DNA of 64,000 nucleotides from Smittia aterrima. Its lineage: Eukaryota; Arthropoda; Insecta; Diptera; Chironomidae. The notes under the pieces are model-generated. The model was not told where the DNA came from. It worked only from the letters and a program-made list of their open reading frames with translations, and ran no database searches. Position 1 is the stretch's first letter; every line of letters starts with the position of its first letter. The stretch lies in contig CP093831.1 of NCBI GenBank assembly GCA_033063855.1, positions 18,972,001 to 19,036,000 of the forward strand, in the 5' to 3' direction. Positions 21,109 through 35,900 of the stretch are shown one piece after another. A program made the position numbers and the translations under genes.

Positions 21109-24100
21109 ATTTCTTTATTGAATGTTCACTATCCGCAAGTGTAACACACTGCCCTGTCTCTTCCCTTCCTTTTCCAACTTCCCCAATTGAATCTCGTCTT
21201 AAAGCAAGAAAAAAAAGTCAGCAGTAAAAAGCAAAAAAATTCCTTCTAACATTAGTAACACGATGCAAGACACAAAGTGAGAACAGTTTCAATTATGTTT
21301 CTTATTTTCATTCCGCAACAAACAAAAAGTCTTGATATTGAGAATAAAATCTCCTTTGGCAGTATTTGAAAAATGAAATCACACTCAGCTAATACACGAA
21401 GAATTGTCACAATCTGAATTGTAATAAAATGTCTCTTGTTGCAAGCTGCTTTAAATTAACAAAAAATTATTTTATTTTGCTGCTTTTATTTTAGTCGTAG
21501 CATGATTTATAATTTCAGAATCCAAACCGAGCTCTTTCGTATAAAAGAAAAGTAAAACCCTTTGAATGGAAAATCAATTTCTTCAAATCTGTAAGTTTTG
21601 ACATAATTTACTTTTTTGCTTTGCTTTTAATCATGTAATTCAAATCTAAATGAAAAAGAAATTTTTGGGAAATCAGACTCTGATCACAAGATTAATAAAA
21701 GTTCAATGGAACTTCTCAAAACCAAAAATAAGAAAAACATTAAGATTCTTTTTCTCGAAATTTATTTATTTTTAACTTTCAGGTTTTTTTCTTCTTCTCT
21801 CAACGAAACAAATTCTTTTCGATTAAACATTTCTAACTGAGAAGAATGCGTTTTTGCATCTTGATCTTCTCCAGGTTCTAACACGCTCAATGACTTGAAA
21901 GAATCAAATAAAACTTGTGAAAGTTGACACAACCTGAAGCGCAACCGACAAAACATTAAGTAAAAAAAGTCACAAAAGCATTTTCGTCAAAAATGGGCAC
22001 AAATAGTGAACTCGTTACGAGTTAACAACTCTCGAACTCATTCCGTATTTGGTGATGATCGCTCGTGAGACTTGCAGAATTTGCTTGCAGCATGTCAGCT
22101 TTGGAAACTCATAAGAGATGTAAACGAAACAAAAAGTGCTGCTCCAGACGGCGAGTTGAACCGCATATGGTCGAGCGAGTGAATCGATAACTTCCAGTCT
22201 CAACAAAAAGATGTTGTTTAATTTATTGGATGTTTAAGTCTTCAAAGGTTTCGTCTCAGAGTGTATAAACTATCAGTTTGATTAGATTCCATCGACCGAA
22301 TAACTTGCCACGCCTTAAAAATCAATTTCATCTAAATTTCGCTCTTATCGTTTAATAATTTCACACATTGTGTGAACAAACCACTTATGTGTTTATTTTT
22401 CAACACAAATTTTGTCATGTAAACAAACTCTTTATAAATTTGCTTGCATTAATTGCTTCTTAGTTTGGTGATTATATTTAGATATTGTTCGTGATGCCTA
22501 AAATACAAGTTTTTTAAAAAAATGCACCAACTCTGACACATGGGTAAACAAACTCATTTATCATTTATTTCAATTGACTTAATAGAAACTCAAGACGAAA
22601 TTGGAAGTTATTGTAATAATTATGAATTGTAGAGACAACTAGAGAGACAAAATCTCAGTCATTCCTTGCCATTGCATATATAAATGTAGGCGACGAAACA
22701 TCGAATCTAACTGGTTTTCTCATGTAGGTTGTCGAATGGACTACGTTGAGCTTGGTGACTAATGAACCCAAAAACATATCCAAATATAGAGAAAAGCGCA
22801 GTGAGTTTCACAAAAAGCAAATTTTCTTATTGACAGAAGTTATCGAACTTTTAAACGATCGTTGTTTAGGAAAAAAAAACTTAAAATTCGATTATCGGCG
22901 TGGGTAGTAGCAGCCGGCGTGGTCAATCATCCAATAATAAAACTACGAATTGGTAGCCATAGGTTTTCTCATAGCAGTGAGGGAAATTTGAATCGAGGGT
23001 TCGATTCACGCGTAATCATTTCGGCCAAACATTCGCAGTTGTCCAACATCGAATTAAAAATAACTTCTTTACTTATTTTTAGCACCATCATTAATTGGTA
23101 ACCATCAAACTAAAGTGATTAAAAGTTTGGAAGGTTTCCTTTTATAAGACGAACAAAACACAAGAGAATAGGAATCTAATATTAAAAAAAGTCTTTATGA
23201 TTTCGAACGGATTGGCTCGTCTCTGTATGGGAACTGATGATGACATAATATCTAAGGAAGTCACTCGTTCTTCTTTTTTCTAAGTTGTTTTGTTAACATG
23301 CATTAGTTATTAGCGCGACGCGTGTATGTGCAGGTGGGAGTATAAAGATGAAACTTATCGCGATTTGACTTTTGCTTTTGTGGTTGTTTAAGTGCAAATT
23401 TATTGTCGAGTTAAAAATGACTTCTTGTTGTTGTTGAATTGTCGCGTTCTCTGGAATCAGAGGTGACAGAGCTGCGTTTAAATGTAGGTGGATTTCAAAA
23501 CTTTAACGTAAAACTCTGGTTTGCCTCGAAACTTTCATACAAGATTTTTCACCTACGTGATTGCAAGATCGTTTCAAATTATTTTTGTCGTGAGTAATTG
23601 ATTCGCTCCTTTGAAAGGAGTCCGTTTTCATCATTCATCAAATTGTTCCCAAATCGAGTAAATTTTTTTAAAGACTTAATTGTTACGCTTTTAAAAAATA
23701 GCAAGTGACTTTCTTTTTATTAAAATATATTTTTTTCACTTGAATTGGACTTTTTTTTGGAATAGAACGGCAATTGAGCTGTGAATCAGCCGATATTAAG
23801 CCGGAAAATCATTCATTTCCTTTTTTAAGATTGCGAGTTCAACAGCCTTATCGATTGAAAATTTAAGGCCTCGGCCGCCTCTCGTGACTTTAGTGAGCAG
23901 ACTCGTCAGTTCGCCTATGAAACTTTCCTTGCAACGTGTATTTTATCGATTTTTCCCTCACATTTAAGAGCAGCGGCCTTTCCACTGCGCTTAACGTAGC
24001 GACGGGCTACGTTTCAATGAGCAATTGCTAAAAATAAATCGATAAAAGAAAAATAAAGTTTCTTCTTCCAATTTGCTTTGCTTGCGACAACATTGATTCG

Positions 24101-25565
24101 ATAAGATAATTTAATTTTCATTAGTTTTAGTTAAAGCTTGAATGCAGACATAGCTTCTCGGTTAGCGTTCCGAAGGATAGCGTGGGAGGAAAGAAGAACT
24201 TATTTGATGGATTCGAAATCATCCATAAATAATATTTATTAAATATTTCTTCCAAAATGATAGATTACACTTCAAATAATTCGATAAGGTTACGAAAATC
24301 TGGAAACAGCGAAAATTGACAGAGACTTAATTCTATTTATTCGTATTGCATATAACTAAACATTAATGTTCGTTAACCTTCAGGTTGCAAGAGTGTGTAA
24401 AGAAATCAAACGGCCTAAGTGGGCAGAAAATCATAAAAACTTTGATTCCACTCTCTTGATTAATGATTAATATTTTGAATGCCGCTTACTTTGTTGTCAT
24501 ATAGAAAATACAACTTTTATCTATATTGATGTCTTGAAAACTCAACTTCGATTTCATTTTTTTTAAAAATATAACTTTCAATTTTTTTCCATGTGAAAGA
24601 ACTAAGAAAGTAGATATGTATTGAAAGTTTATTCTTGAGTTGATTCTTTATGTTGTGCAATGACTTTGAAGACTCGACATTTATAGTGAACATTTTTTCT
24701 GAGAAGACTTCATATTTTTTTACAGACTAATTAACTCAATATTGATCAACATCTAAACATTTTTGTTTTTTAACTGGGTTTCTTTTTATATTCACTTAAG
24801 GCTCGATTGGCTTGAAGTTTATAGAAATGACGTATGGTTTAAATAAAGAGTTCAGTCAGGAGATTATCAGACAGCCTCGCTGCAGATTTTCCTGCAAACT
24901 TGTTTATTTTTGCCATTTTCCATAGACTTGACTTCATGTTCGCTTAGAAACTCAATATAAAGACGACGTAGCCCGTATATGGAAAGGTTTTATTTGCGGG
25001 GCGACAGAAAGACGGTTGCTTGTGTGATGTAAGTCGCGCAGTCTTTTTTGAGTTGAATCATGTTTATCGTATACGATCTTAACACCGAGAGCCAAATTGT
25101 TCACCCTGATGGTGCCAAATGGCAAAAAGAACGATGGTAAAAGGATAATTTGAGCCAAACTGACGTTAGAGAATGGATAAACCGATGCTAAAAATATGAA
25201 AAATCGTACTTTTCAAAGAAGCAATAAGAAAAAGAAGTTTTTAAAAATAACCAAATTGAACAAAATTTTTAGATTTTGGTACTTTGAATATTTTTTCTGT
25301 TCTATAAAGAGATTCAGTATTTATTTCTCTTCTTAAAATTAATTAGTAATTTCCAAACAAGATTTTTTTGAAGCTTCTTGAAAGTTTAACAGTTTTCGCT
25401 TTTAACTTTCCTTAACAACGAGAAAACGAGAACTAACAAAAAATCGATATCTTTATTACGCGTAAAAGGTTTTCATACATGTGAGTTGAGTTTTTGTTTC
25501 TGTAGTTTTCTTCAGTCAAGAAATTTTTCAGTGTTGCTTTCAATTTCCTTTCCTCTTTCTCTTTT
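21109..25565. other. Beta-1 tubulin 3' region and intergenic DNA
   Basis: Contains the 3' UTR of beta-1 tubulin up to about 21430, then about 4 kb of AT-rich DNA with no recognised gene. A GGTTCGATTC string near 23000 resembles a tRNA B box, but the flanks do not fold into a tRNA. The regions at 21762-22206 and 22862-23101 show only short frames without known domains. Confidence 0.5.
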
Positions 25566-26416
25566 TAGGGTTTTTCATCCGAAGGATGGAACACCCTATT
25601 GTGGTCGCTTTGTCCGTGGTCCGTCTTCCGTCTTCCGTCTTCCGTCTTCCGTCTTCCGTCTTCCGTGGTCCGTCTTCCGTGGTCCGTCTTCCGTCTTCCG
25701 TCTTCCGTCTTCCGTCTTCCGTCTACCGTCTTCCGTCTTCCGTGGTCCGTGATTGAGATAACTCGCGAACGCGATGAGCTAGCGAATTGATTTCTTCACT
25801 AGTCGATAGAGAATTTAAATACGAAAAACAACTTTTGAGCATTTTTGGCTAGCTCATCAGGATCGGGCCCACGGGCCCAAAAGCTGGAATCTCCATACAA
25901 AAAGTCGATTTTCAGTTTTGAAATCCGTTTTCTCGAAAACGTAAGCACATTTAAGCTGTGACTTGTTCACAAGAAGTGATCAGCATATTGAATCGAGTGC
26001 ATGGATCTTATAGCTGACCAGATCTGGGTCCACCTCTTGCCAGCGCCAAGTGAAGCATCTGTTCCTTTAGAGTTAGAACTTTGAATTCTTTACGTAAAAT
26101 GGTCAGCTCGACTTGACAAAGCAATAAATCCCAGAAATTCCAAGCTCCACACATTGGATCCATCTCTGGTCAGCTCAAAGTGAAACTTCGTTCCCTTTAG
26201 AGCTAGAGCATTGAGTTCTTTACATGAAATGTTTAACTGGTCACGACTAAGAGATAAATCCCAGAAAATCCAAGCTCCACTCATTGGATCCACCTCTGGT
26301 GAGCTCAAAGTGAAACTTCGGTAAACAAACCAAGTAAAATGTCCCCTGTAACCAGTTCATCCAGAGGATGAAAAACCCTACAGTAAGTTCGGTACGAACT
26401 GCTACTGCCACTTGTT
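25566..26416. repeat. Compound interspersed repeat with inverted ends and internal tandem repeats
   Basis: Begins TAGGGTTTTTCATCC at 25566. The reverse complement of this end, extended by a partly matching GGATG segment, occurs at 26355-26380. Inside lie a heptamer minisatellite (25611-25750) and about two and a half copies of a roughly 130-bp unit (26030-26325) built around a block reading TTGGATCCA and a CTCTGG motif. The right part, about 26250-26416, has a diverged second copy at 55186-55323, which shows that the unit is dispersed. No transposase frame is present, so it is a non-autonomous or decayed repeat of unknown family. Confidence 0.7.
25611..25750 (+). repeat. GTCTTCC heptamer minisatellite
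   Basis: About twenty tandem heptamers GTCTTCC, with interspersed GTGGTCC variants, within the larger compound repeat. Open frames through it are only the translated repeat (SSVFRLP) and are not treated as a gene. Confidence 0.92.
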
Positions 26417-29400
26417 ATATTTTCGGTTTAAACCATTTTGTTGAATGTAAATATGATTCATCAAAGCGAGTTGAGGTGGTGTTGAAGGTATAATAAAAAA
26501 AAATTCAAGTCAACAACACACCAATTCTGTTGCTGGGGAGCGAGGGAACAAAACATAATTTCAGGTGCTTTTAGGGCATGCGACAAAATGCAAGATCAAG
26601 GAGGAAATAATCTGATAAAACCCTCGAGCCGGGTTTGAATCTATAAAAATCTGCAGCATGCTGAAATGTTCAATATTTTTTTCTGTTGCTTCCCAACATT
26701 AAAATTTTAGAAGACACTTTACTCTGCCACCGCCCTCATATATTGAAAATGTAGTGCCTATTGCGCAACTACGATTCGTGTCTGCAATAGTAAGGCTTTG
26801 CTGTTGTTTTCCCGATGACTCATCATTCTTCCTTCTTGTGTCTACTTTCCCATTTGGTCGCTGCAGTGCATCCTTGTGAATATGAATGCCGAGCATGACC
26901 TGTTGTTGGTTCAGCTATGGACAACTGTGTTAAAATTCTAGGGTCAATATCCTTGATTCTTCATATTTTTTATATTCAAATTCAATCCTTTAAAAGAATT
27001 CTATTTTAATTCATTTTGTATTATAATGTTTGGTAATAAAAAATCTTAACAACATATGCCAGGTTTCCTGTAAAATTTTAGAATTTGGCTATAAATTTCC
27101 TTTTTGACTCCGAGAGATTGTAAAACTGCGACCGGGCAAATCATTTTAATTTTAATTATTTCTTGACATGGCCATCGTTCACGATTTTGCATGTTTTATT
27201 TTTTAAGACGCTGCGACATGTTCCACAGCTTCAATTTATTTGTATAAACATTGCCATTTCGAGAAAAAGACGCCAACGCATAAGACCCGCAAGAAGCAAC
27301 CGGCAATTATTCAATTCGATTCGATTTAAAGTACAATAAAACATGATGATTTTATTTAAGGAAAATGAGAAATTTTTTGGCGACGACTTGCTGCGAGAAT
27401 GCAAAATGACGACAATCAATATTTTCTTCGGCCGGCAACGCTCAACTATCAGATTGGTTGGAATAAAGTCTAAGTCTCGTGAATTGTTATGCTGAAAATA
27501 AGAAAACCCGACAACTCCTAATTTATACAAAGCGACGTATTTCGTGTCAAGTTAGAATTAGAACAAACTTCCCTGCCATAGAAACATGGTTAAAAAAATC
27601 AATCGTTAACTGTGGGAGAGATAAAAGGAAAGTTTTCGACGTAACCTTCAACATTCGAATCGAGCGATATCGCTTTATGGAACCATCAAAGAAAAAAACT
27701 TACGCGGCAAACTTGAGAGAAGTCAATTTCTTTTTATCATTTTAAAATGATAATAACTCCAGACACTTTAATTATTCTGCAAAATATTACACAACTAAGC
27801 AAATAAGTGCATATTGGAAAAGGAATTATCATCCCACTGAGGAAGCACAACACCTTTTGCAAGTTGCTATTAGAAACGTTACGTTTGAGTGACTGCATGG
27901 CCAACAACCGTAAAGCAAACCGAGTAACAAAAAAATTAGCAACTGTGATCAAAAATACATTTACTGGTTCATAAAATTCACCTAATGCATTTAAATTTAT
28001 TTTTCAACATTCATATTGTCAAAAATTCTGTTTATTGAATAAAATATATTTCGTCGTGTGCCTACATGAATGATATGACAGGTGCATGAATTGATGATAT
28101 CAGGTCGATTACCAAAATAGTAAGAGGCATGATTTTATGCTTGCTTCACTACCAAGAAATTTTGTTTTTAATAATACAATCAAACAAGAGGAAATTTAAT
28201 GCTAGAATTGTCGGCTAGTCGTTGCTATAAAATACAAAAAAATGTATATTCAACAAAAAACCATATGATTGGCTGCGAACTTCATGGTTTTAACTCAATG
28301 ATTTTAGCTTATATTAAGACTTCTTAATTAGCTTGCTAAATTCTAGGGTTCGATTGTATAATGAAAATTTACTTTTGAGTCGTTTCTTTTCAAAAAGACT
28401 GGTGGCGCAGAACCCTATTTAACGATATGCTCGACAACAGATGGCACAATGAAATGAATAGTGATACCAGGACCCTTTGAAAACTGTCGTTGAAGTATTT
28501 CCGGCGTTTCTTTTAATTAGACCAAGCTAGTCTAATTCGCACGATTTTTGCTTTCTTTATGCCCCGAAGTTCGGGTCACTAATGGGAGTTCTTCCAAAAC
28601 ACTCACAAACATATTTCTAAAGATATAACAGTGTTTGATTTGTGCAATGCTGACAATTGAGTGACTAAGCTGGTTAGCTGATCAATGATCTATTGTAATT
28701 GTAAATCAGAGCCCCAAGAGATTTTGAATTATTTCGGAAAAGCAATAGGAGTCTTCAGTAAGCTTTTATTTGAAAGTAACTGAAATATATTAACTTAATA
28801 AATCTGTACACATGCTGCTAAAATGTTTCGATAAGCGAAACAATTCAGATTTCAAATAATAAAAAAAATTCCTTATATCTTTTTTATTTATTCTTTTTAT
28901 TAAGGCTCAATCTTTAAATACAAATAAATTACAGAAAAATGTTTTCATTACAAATATTTTTTTCATGAAATCGTTTGCTTGATTGCGTTTGCTTTCTTGT
29001 GCAGATTGTCTCATTTTGAGCACCGATGAATGCGCTTCCAAACAATGGAGAACCAAATCATTGACAATGTAATTACCCAAAACTCGCTTCAATTCCAACC
29101 ACCCGCGGATTCTCGCTCATTATCTCGTAATAATTTCATTTTTGACACCTAATTCCCGACGTGCTAATTAAAACGCGATTAATTTTCGCCAAACTTTTGT
29201 CGATTATCTTTGGGCTTTTGCTGCTCGGTTAACTGTTTTTGTTGTTGCAGAAATTTAACATATGGATTTCGTTTGGTTTCATTTGTCTGGGGAGAGAAAT
29301 TACGTGAACGAAGAGAAGTCTGATTAACTCCAGTTGATTAACAACTTATTGTTCTACTACGTACTGCAAGACCCAAATTCTGATTGCCAATTTAAATTAC

Positions 29401-29901
29401 CTTTTGAAAAACTTTCATTTTTTCAACTAAACACAACAACTAAAATTCACTGAAAGTAGTTAAAAAGTCTTTTTCAAAGCCGAGCTGTTCTGTGAACATG
29501 TATCTCGACCTCTGAAAGTTTAATTCCTTCGAAACTCAAATAATGATAATCGCGCGTGCACAGATTTCATTTACAATTTATTCCGTTATTGAATGTGCAA
29601 ATTTAATTATCGCTTTAAACGTCTAGACACGAGAGCAAGTGAAAACAAGGAAAATGTTGAGAAAGAAAGTTACGATGCGCATGCTTATTCTAGTTAGTCA
29701 GTCGGCTCAAGAGATGAAAAACTGCACAAAGTAAAAGTTTTGCTTTCTTTCCCGTGACTGCACTTCTTTGTTCTCCGTTATTTCCTTTTAGTTATGGTAA
29801 TTGATGTTAATGAAGTGAAGTTATGATGAGTAAAACTTTTTAATGAAATTAATGGAAAAACTTTGAAATTCTTTTAATAATCTTCGATAAAGAGGCTTGC
29901 T
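26417..29901. other. Intergenic DNA downstream of beta-3 tubulin
   Basis: AT-rich DNA without a recognised gene. On the minus strand AATAAA (plus-strand TTTATT at 29577-29582), about 320 bp past the beta-3 stop, is a possible poly(A) signal. Frames at 27231-27530, 27479-27745 and 27737-27952 show no domain. Confidence 0.5.
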
Positions 29902-32900
29902 CTATACGCATTCTCCGTCAACTTCGCCTTCTTCGACGTCTACGTCGAACTCATCATCAGCTGTCGCTTCCTGATATTGTTGGTACTCGCTGACCAAATC
30001 ATTCATGTTGCTCTCAGCTTCAGTGAATTCCATTTCGTCCATGCCTTCACCGGTGTACCAATGCAAGAAAGCCTTACGGCGGAACATAGCCGAGAACTGT
30101 TCGCTGATACGCTTGAAAAGTTCCTGGATTGCGGTCGTATTTCCGATGAAGGTAGCTGACATCTTAAGGCCACGAGGAGGAATGTCACAACATGCTGTCT
30201 TGACGTTGTTAGGAATCCATTCAACGAAGTAACTCGAGTTTTTATTCTGAACTGCCATCATTTGTTCATCAACTTCTTTCATTGACATGCGTCCACGGAA
30301 AACGGCGGCGACCGTCAAATAACGTCCGTGACGAGGATCGCAAGCTGTCATCATGTTCTTGGCATCGAACATTTGTTGAGTAAGTTCAGGAACGGTCAGT
30401 GCGCGATATTGTTGAGACCCGCGAGATGTCAACGGAGCAAAGCCAGGCATGAAGAAATGAAGACGAGGGAATGGAACCATGTTGACGGCGAGTTTACGCA
30501 AATCAGCATTGAGCTGACCTGGGAAACGGAGGCAGGTGGTGACACCAGACATGGTCAAGGAAACAAGATGATTCAAATCTCCGTAGCTTGGGTTGGGAAC
30601 CTTCAATGTGCGGAAGCAAATATCGTAGAGAGCTTCGTTGTCGATGCAATAAGTTTCATCAGTATTTTCGACGAGTTGATGAATTGAGAGGGTGGCGTTG
30701 TAAGGCTCGACGACGGTGTCAGACACCTTTGGTGATGGGAGAACCGAGTAGGTGTTCATGATACGATCGGGGTATTCCTCGCGAATCTTCGAGATCAAAA
30801 GTGTTCCCATGCCAGAACCAGTTCCACCTCCGAGAGAGTGTGTCAACTGGAAGCCCTGAAGACAATCACAATTTTCAGCTTCCTTGCGAACAACGTCGAG
30901 AACTGCGTCGACAAGCTCTGCGCCTTCTGTGTAATGACCCTTGGCCCAATTGTTACCAGCGCCCGATTGTCCGAAGACAAAGTTGTCGGGACGGAAAAGC
31001 TTTCCATAAGCACCGCATCTAACTGCTTCCATTGTTCCCGGCTCCAAATCTAGCAAAATAGCACGTGGCACGTACTTTCCACCAGACGACCGCGAAGCTG
31101 CTAGAAATAGGAAAAAATAGAAAGCCAAATAAGGAAATCGTAAAATTAATACACATGACTTTTTTTATTCACCTGATGCTTCATTGTAATAAACACTGAC
31201 ACGTTCCAATTGAAGATCACTCTCGCCCTTGTAAATGCCGGTCGCATCAATGCCATGCTCTTCCGAAATGATTTCCCAAAACTGCAATGAAAGAATAACA
31301 GAACGGATGAGTGAGCGAAGATTTATGAATGACAAGAGCTGCCAAGAGGAAATGACGGAAAATTATAGCACTGGGAAAGCTTTTGTGGCTTCTTGTGAAC
31401 AAAAGTTATGAGTGAGACGCGGGTTAATTTGTAATGAAAAAGAAATGAAACAAAATTGCTTCTGAAGGGATTTATATTCGTGATTTGTTTTATAGTTAAA
31501 TTACGGAAATTGAAAGAAAAATAAATAAAATCTAAATAGAAGAGCTCTTTTATAGCAATTACGTCCTAATTTTTAAGAAATAAAAGCAATTTAAACATAT
31601 TTGCAAAATGGTTAAAGAAAAAAATAATATTATGAATTTTTATTATAAACTCAGCTAAACTCAACTTCTTTATGTATAATATAAAATATTTCTCTCTGGT
31701 CTGTAAACTTTTCACTGTTTTTGCTTAATAAAGAAGACGTTGTCAAACGTAATAAATAGCGGAAGCTCCAAAATTGTGTGTCAAGTGGAGTTTTCATTCG
31801 CGGAAGTATACAACGGATCTCATTAAGATTTGATGCGAAATAAATACGAATGGAATCAGATGCAGACAAAACAAAGTCATAATTATTCATGAGTGCACCG
31901 TCGGGCACGTATACCAACGACATCGGGATGTCAGCGTGATTTTCATTCGTTATTAGAAGATTTCTTCACAGAAATGAATTTCTTCTCAGACATAGAAAAG
32001 AGAGAAAAAATTGAATTTTCTCGCCGCCCTCATCTTTCTGCCCTCGCTTTTTCCTCGATGAAAAGTCGGGGAAGCCACACGACGCCGGGCAGTAAATTAT
32101 GTTCTGTCGACTGTGCTATGAAGGAGAAAACCGAAAGCAAGCTCTGGGAACAGAATCAAATAGTGTAGCGACTGGTATTACATCAGATTTAGAAGCGGAA
32201 TGTGACCTAAAGGCATTTTACGACAGAAATTACTTTTTTACGATTCTCTTTCTCCACTCAGTTAAGGTTATTTTTTGTGAAAATTCACGAATTTAATCTT
32301 TACAACGTGTTTTACTGCATGTTTTTTGTCCTCCTTTAGTCGTCGCCATTGTCAGTGGCAGTTCGTATTCAGAATTGGTTCGTGCGAAATTCGTTTTCTG
32401 CAATTGCATTTTCTACAGCTTCCCATTTTAGTGTCATTGCTTTTATGTGAAAATGTTTAAAAATAAGTTTCATGAGAAGGTCTTTTGCATTCAACTTCAA
32501 TAGCGTCGTATAAAATTAGTTTAAGAGAAGAGTGGAAAATCCTTCAGTCATGTCAAATGCTTTAAAATAAATTCCTCTTCGAAAGAAAATTCCATTCCAC
32601 ATTACTTCTCTAATTAAAATTAATTCAATTTTCCACTCAGACTGTCAAAGCGTTCGTAAGGTAAAATAATATTTTCGAATTAAGGTAAACCTGTTAAAGT
32701 TTACTGGAAAATATTTTATTTAATTATGGGATTCGAAATTGAATCTGTCAGTGATTTGCTTTAAAAACAATTAATTTAGCTTCTTGTTGAAATTTATTTT
32801 GCTGTCTACTATCACTTTCGTGAAGCTGAATAGGAATTTATCTGGTTATAAAAAAAAAATTATTTAATTTTATTTCATTTTTAAAGTTTTCCATTCAGAG

Positions 32901-35900
32901 CGTAATTAGCTTTTGACACTTGACAAGAATAGTGTCGTGTCGCAGGACTGGAAATTAAGACGATGAAAGCGAAAAACAATTTTTTTAAAAAAATAACTTT
33001 GAAAAGTCGTGATTTAGAAATGTTCTTCTTATTCGCTGTCTTTTCTTAGAAAACTAATTTCTTAAATGCTCCGCATTCAAGCTGCATTTTTCTAATATGA
33101 GCTCGCCACCTTTTCTGTCACATAAGCACGGAAATGCCAGCAAAACTTTTGCTTCTTCCCGGTCGTTACACAAAAACCCATTAAAATTTATCTCTCGGAA
33201 AATATTTCCTAAGACAAAAGGAAAAGTCCCCTCGTTTCCCAGAGTTTCTTTTGTGCACTTTTTTTTTTTTGAAAATTCTTGTATATAAAAGTAAAGCACT
33301 AAGTTCGTATTTAAACAAGGTTCATTTCATTATTATATTTAGATCTCTATTTTGTCATAAATTTTTTTCCTCCGTATAAAAACCCTTAAATTGTTGCTCG
33401 TGAGGAGAGAATAAGCAGATTTATTTGTATTTAACCGACGTGTATCATCATTTTCGTTCTATTCGCTCGAAAGAACACTTGCACTACATAGCAGAAGCAT
33501 TGCAGGTCTCGTATGATCTTTATCTTCCACTCCCGTTCTACCTTCTGTTATGTTCTCATCTTCAAACGCAACATAAAAAGTCATTCGTCTCTGTCGTGTC
33601 TAGAGCGGAGTTGAAAGATACGTTTGCACCATAGCGATGAAAAATAATTGCTTTGCCTTTCTCTGCTAACAAAAATAGTTTTTCAAAAATGAAATAAAAC
33701 ATGAAAAATGCGTGCCGGAGCAGAAAGCAATCCTTTCAGATTGCGAGAGAGATCTATCAGTTTTCTGTGATAACTTAACAAGAAGATCGTGATGACTTAA
33801 AGTGAATGCTTCGTGTCAAGGAATTGAAACCATTTGTGAGATTTTAACGTTCATAGCCAAGTTTTAATGACATGAAATAGCGTCTGAACTTTTTGTCTTC
33901 AATCATAAGACATTTTGACTTTTTTCCATAAAAAAAAGAGAATTTTTGGAAATGTTGAGTGAGAAGAAAAATTTCACTGGAAGTCATCGTTACTAAGACG
34001 TGTTGAAATTCTAAACCAGCATGACTTGGAAAAACGTCTGATAAAGTATTTAGTATCCATCACAACGTTTCTGTCTTTAAAGTCATTCGTGACAGATATT
34101 TTCAAGTATTTGAGATCAAAAGGTTAATTCAAGACTTGAAGACAAAATTAATGTCACAGATGAAGCGATTAAAGTACAATTTTCGTCGTGCGCCACTTTC
34201 ACCAGCAATTTTCTGCTTGAACTTAGTCCGGAGCACCTTGATTTATTGCTCAAATAGGAACTTATCCGAAACGACTCGTTAATTGATGAAGAAACATCGA
34301 CTCGCCTCTCAGCAAAGCTTTCGAAACAAGAATCAATTATTCTATTTTCCACAATCGTTTTCCGTTTCTTGCGACGATGTATGTTGAATAAGACTTCGAC
34401 AGTGATGTCGAGCATTAAATCAACCAATTTAGAAGCTTGTCACTGGTAAATATCATAAGAGAAGCCACAATGAAAAGCTAAGAAGCAATGAGACGTGATT
34501 TATTGATAAAGTCAAAGAATTCATTGCAATTAATCTTTCATAAAGGAGAGAACGCTCGTAATTAGAAACGAGTTTCTAGTCCACGAATACGAACTCATAT
34601 CTTACTTAAAATTCTAGCACGTGTTGTTTTGTACGTTTGCGGTTTGGCGATGATTTTATCATTCAACGAGCTTCTCCGACCACCAAAATACCTAACAAAG
34701 ATGGAAATGGTTAAATTTATTCGCTTCAAGACGCATGAACCGCATTGTTCAGAGAAAGAGTAACATAATCAATTTGATTACGGTAGGAAATTTTGAATTC
34801 ATTTTAAGATAGAAACAACGAGATAAGCAAAGACGAGGTGTAAACATTCAATAGAACAATAACAAAAGACTTTCTGTTTTCTGCAGGTCTCGTATGATCA
34901 GGGTGACAAGATCACAAGGAGTTATCAATTTAATCATTCCACTGTTCACCTTCATTTTCCATTTCCTACCTCGATGACTTCTGCGCTATTACATATTACG
35001 TATGCAAATAAATTGTTGTTACTGTTCTCAATTTATGACGATAAAAATGAATTGCGGTATGCTGGCTGGAGAATTTTGCCATAAAACATTTCCCAATTCC
35101 TTGGTTCTCTCAACTTTGTTTCATAATTCTTTATTGGCAAATTCTATGCTGAGCCGTTGAATGCGTTATTGCGATATGAAAGGAAGACGAGGAGCTTGGT
35201 TTGAATGTATGATCGTAAATGTTCCCGCTCTTCAACGTTTTATAGCATTTGACTGATTGCTTTAAAGTTTTTACCATCGCTCTGAATATTCCGTTGTCTA
35301 CACGAAATTCAATCGTGTCGGCAAATTGCTGATTAAGCAAAGATAGAGAGAAAGAAGAAGAACTCATCGACAGTTGAAATTCACGCCATGCATTAATCAA
35401 TCATTAACTTCTTCAATGCGAAGAAGAATCGACACGAATTTCAATTGAGTTTATAATTAATTTCTCTTCCACCGTTTCGTGGTAGAGAGAGTTAATTCAA
35501 TAGATTTGATGTTACTAATAGATGAGAACTATTTCTATTCACTGAGATCTCTGAGTTGAGTGGTCAATGACTCTATCAAATGGACAAGCTATCTGAGTTG
35601 TAGCAGTCGCAACGAAGAAGTAATTTTCTCTTCGCTGACCTCACGCAATCAAATCCACATCTTCCAAGAACAGGAAGCTCTTCGAAAAATTGGCTTTAAC
35701 ACAGTCTCAAGCTAAAATTTAATTCAATTTTCTATTCATGCTGAAGATTCTTTTTCCGCTCAAAAAATTCCACAAGCCCATTCCTCAACTTGATTAATGT
35801 GATTTTCGACAACAACATCATCGGGAATCTTTTCCGAAAATTGAAATCAATAAAATTTCAATTTTATGAACATGGCTTCATGTTAGGTGAACGTATCAAC

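Noticed and set aside
22980..23015. GGTTCGATTC, resembling a tRNA B box
   Set aside because: The flanks do not form a T stem, and no A box or acceptor stem pairs at the right distance.
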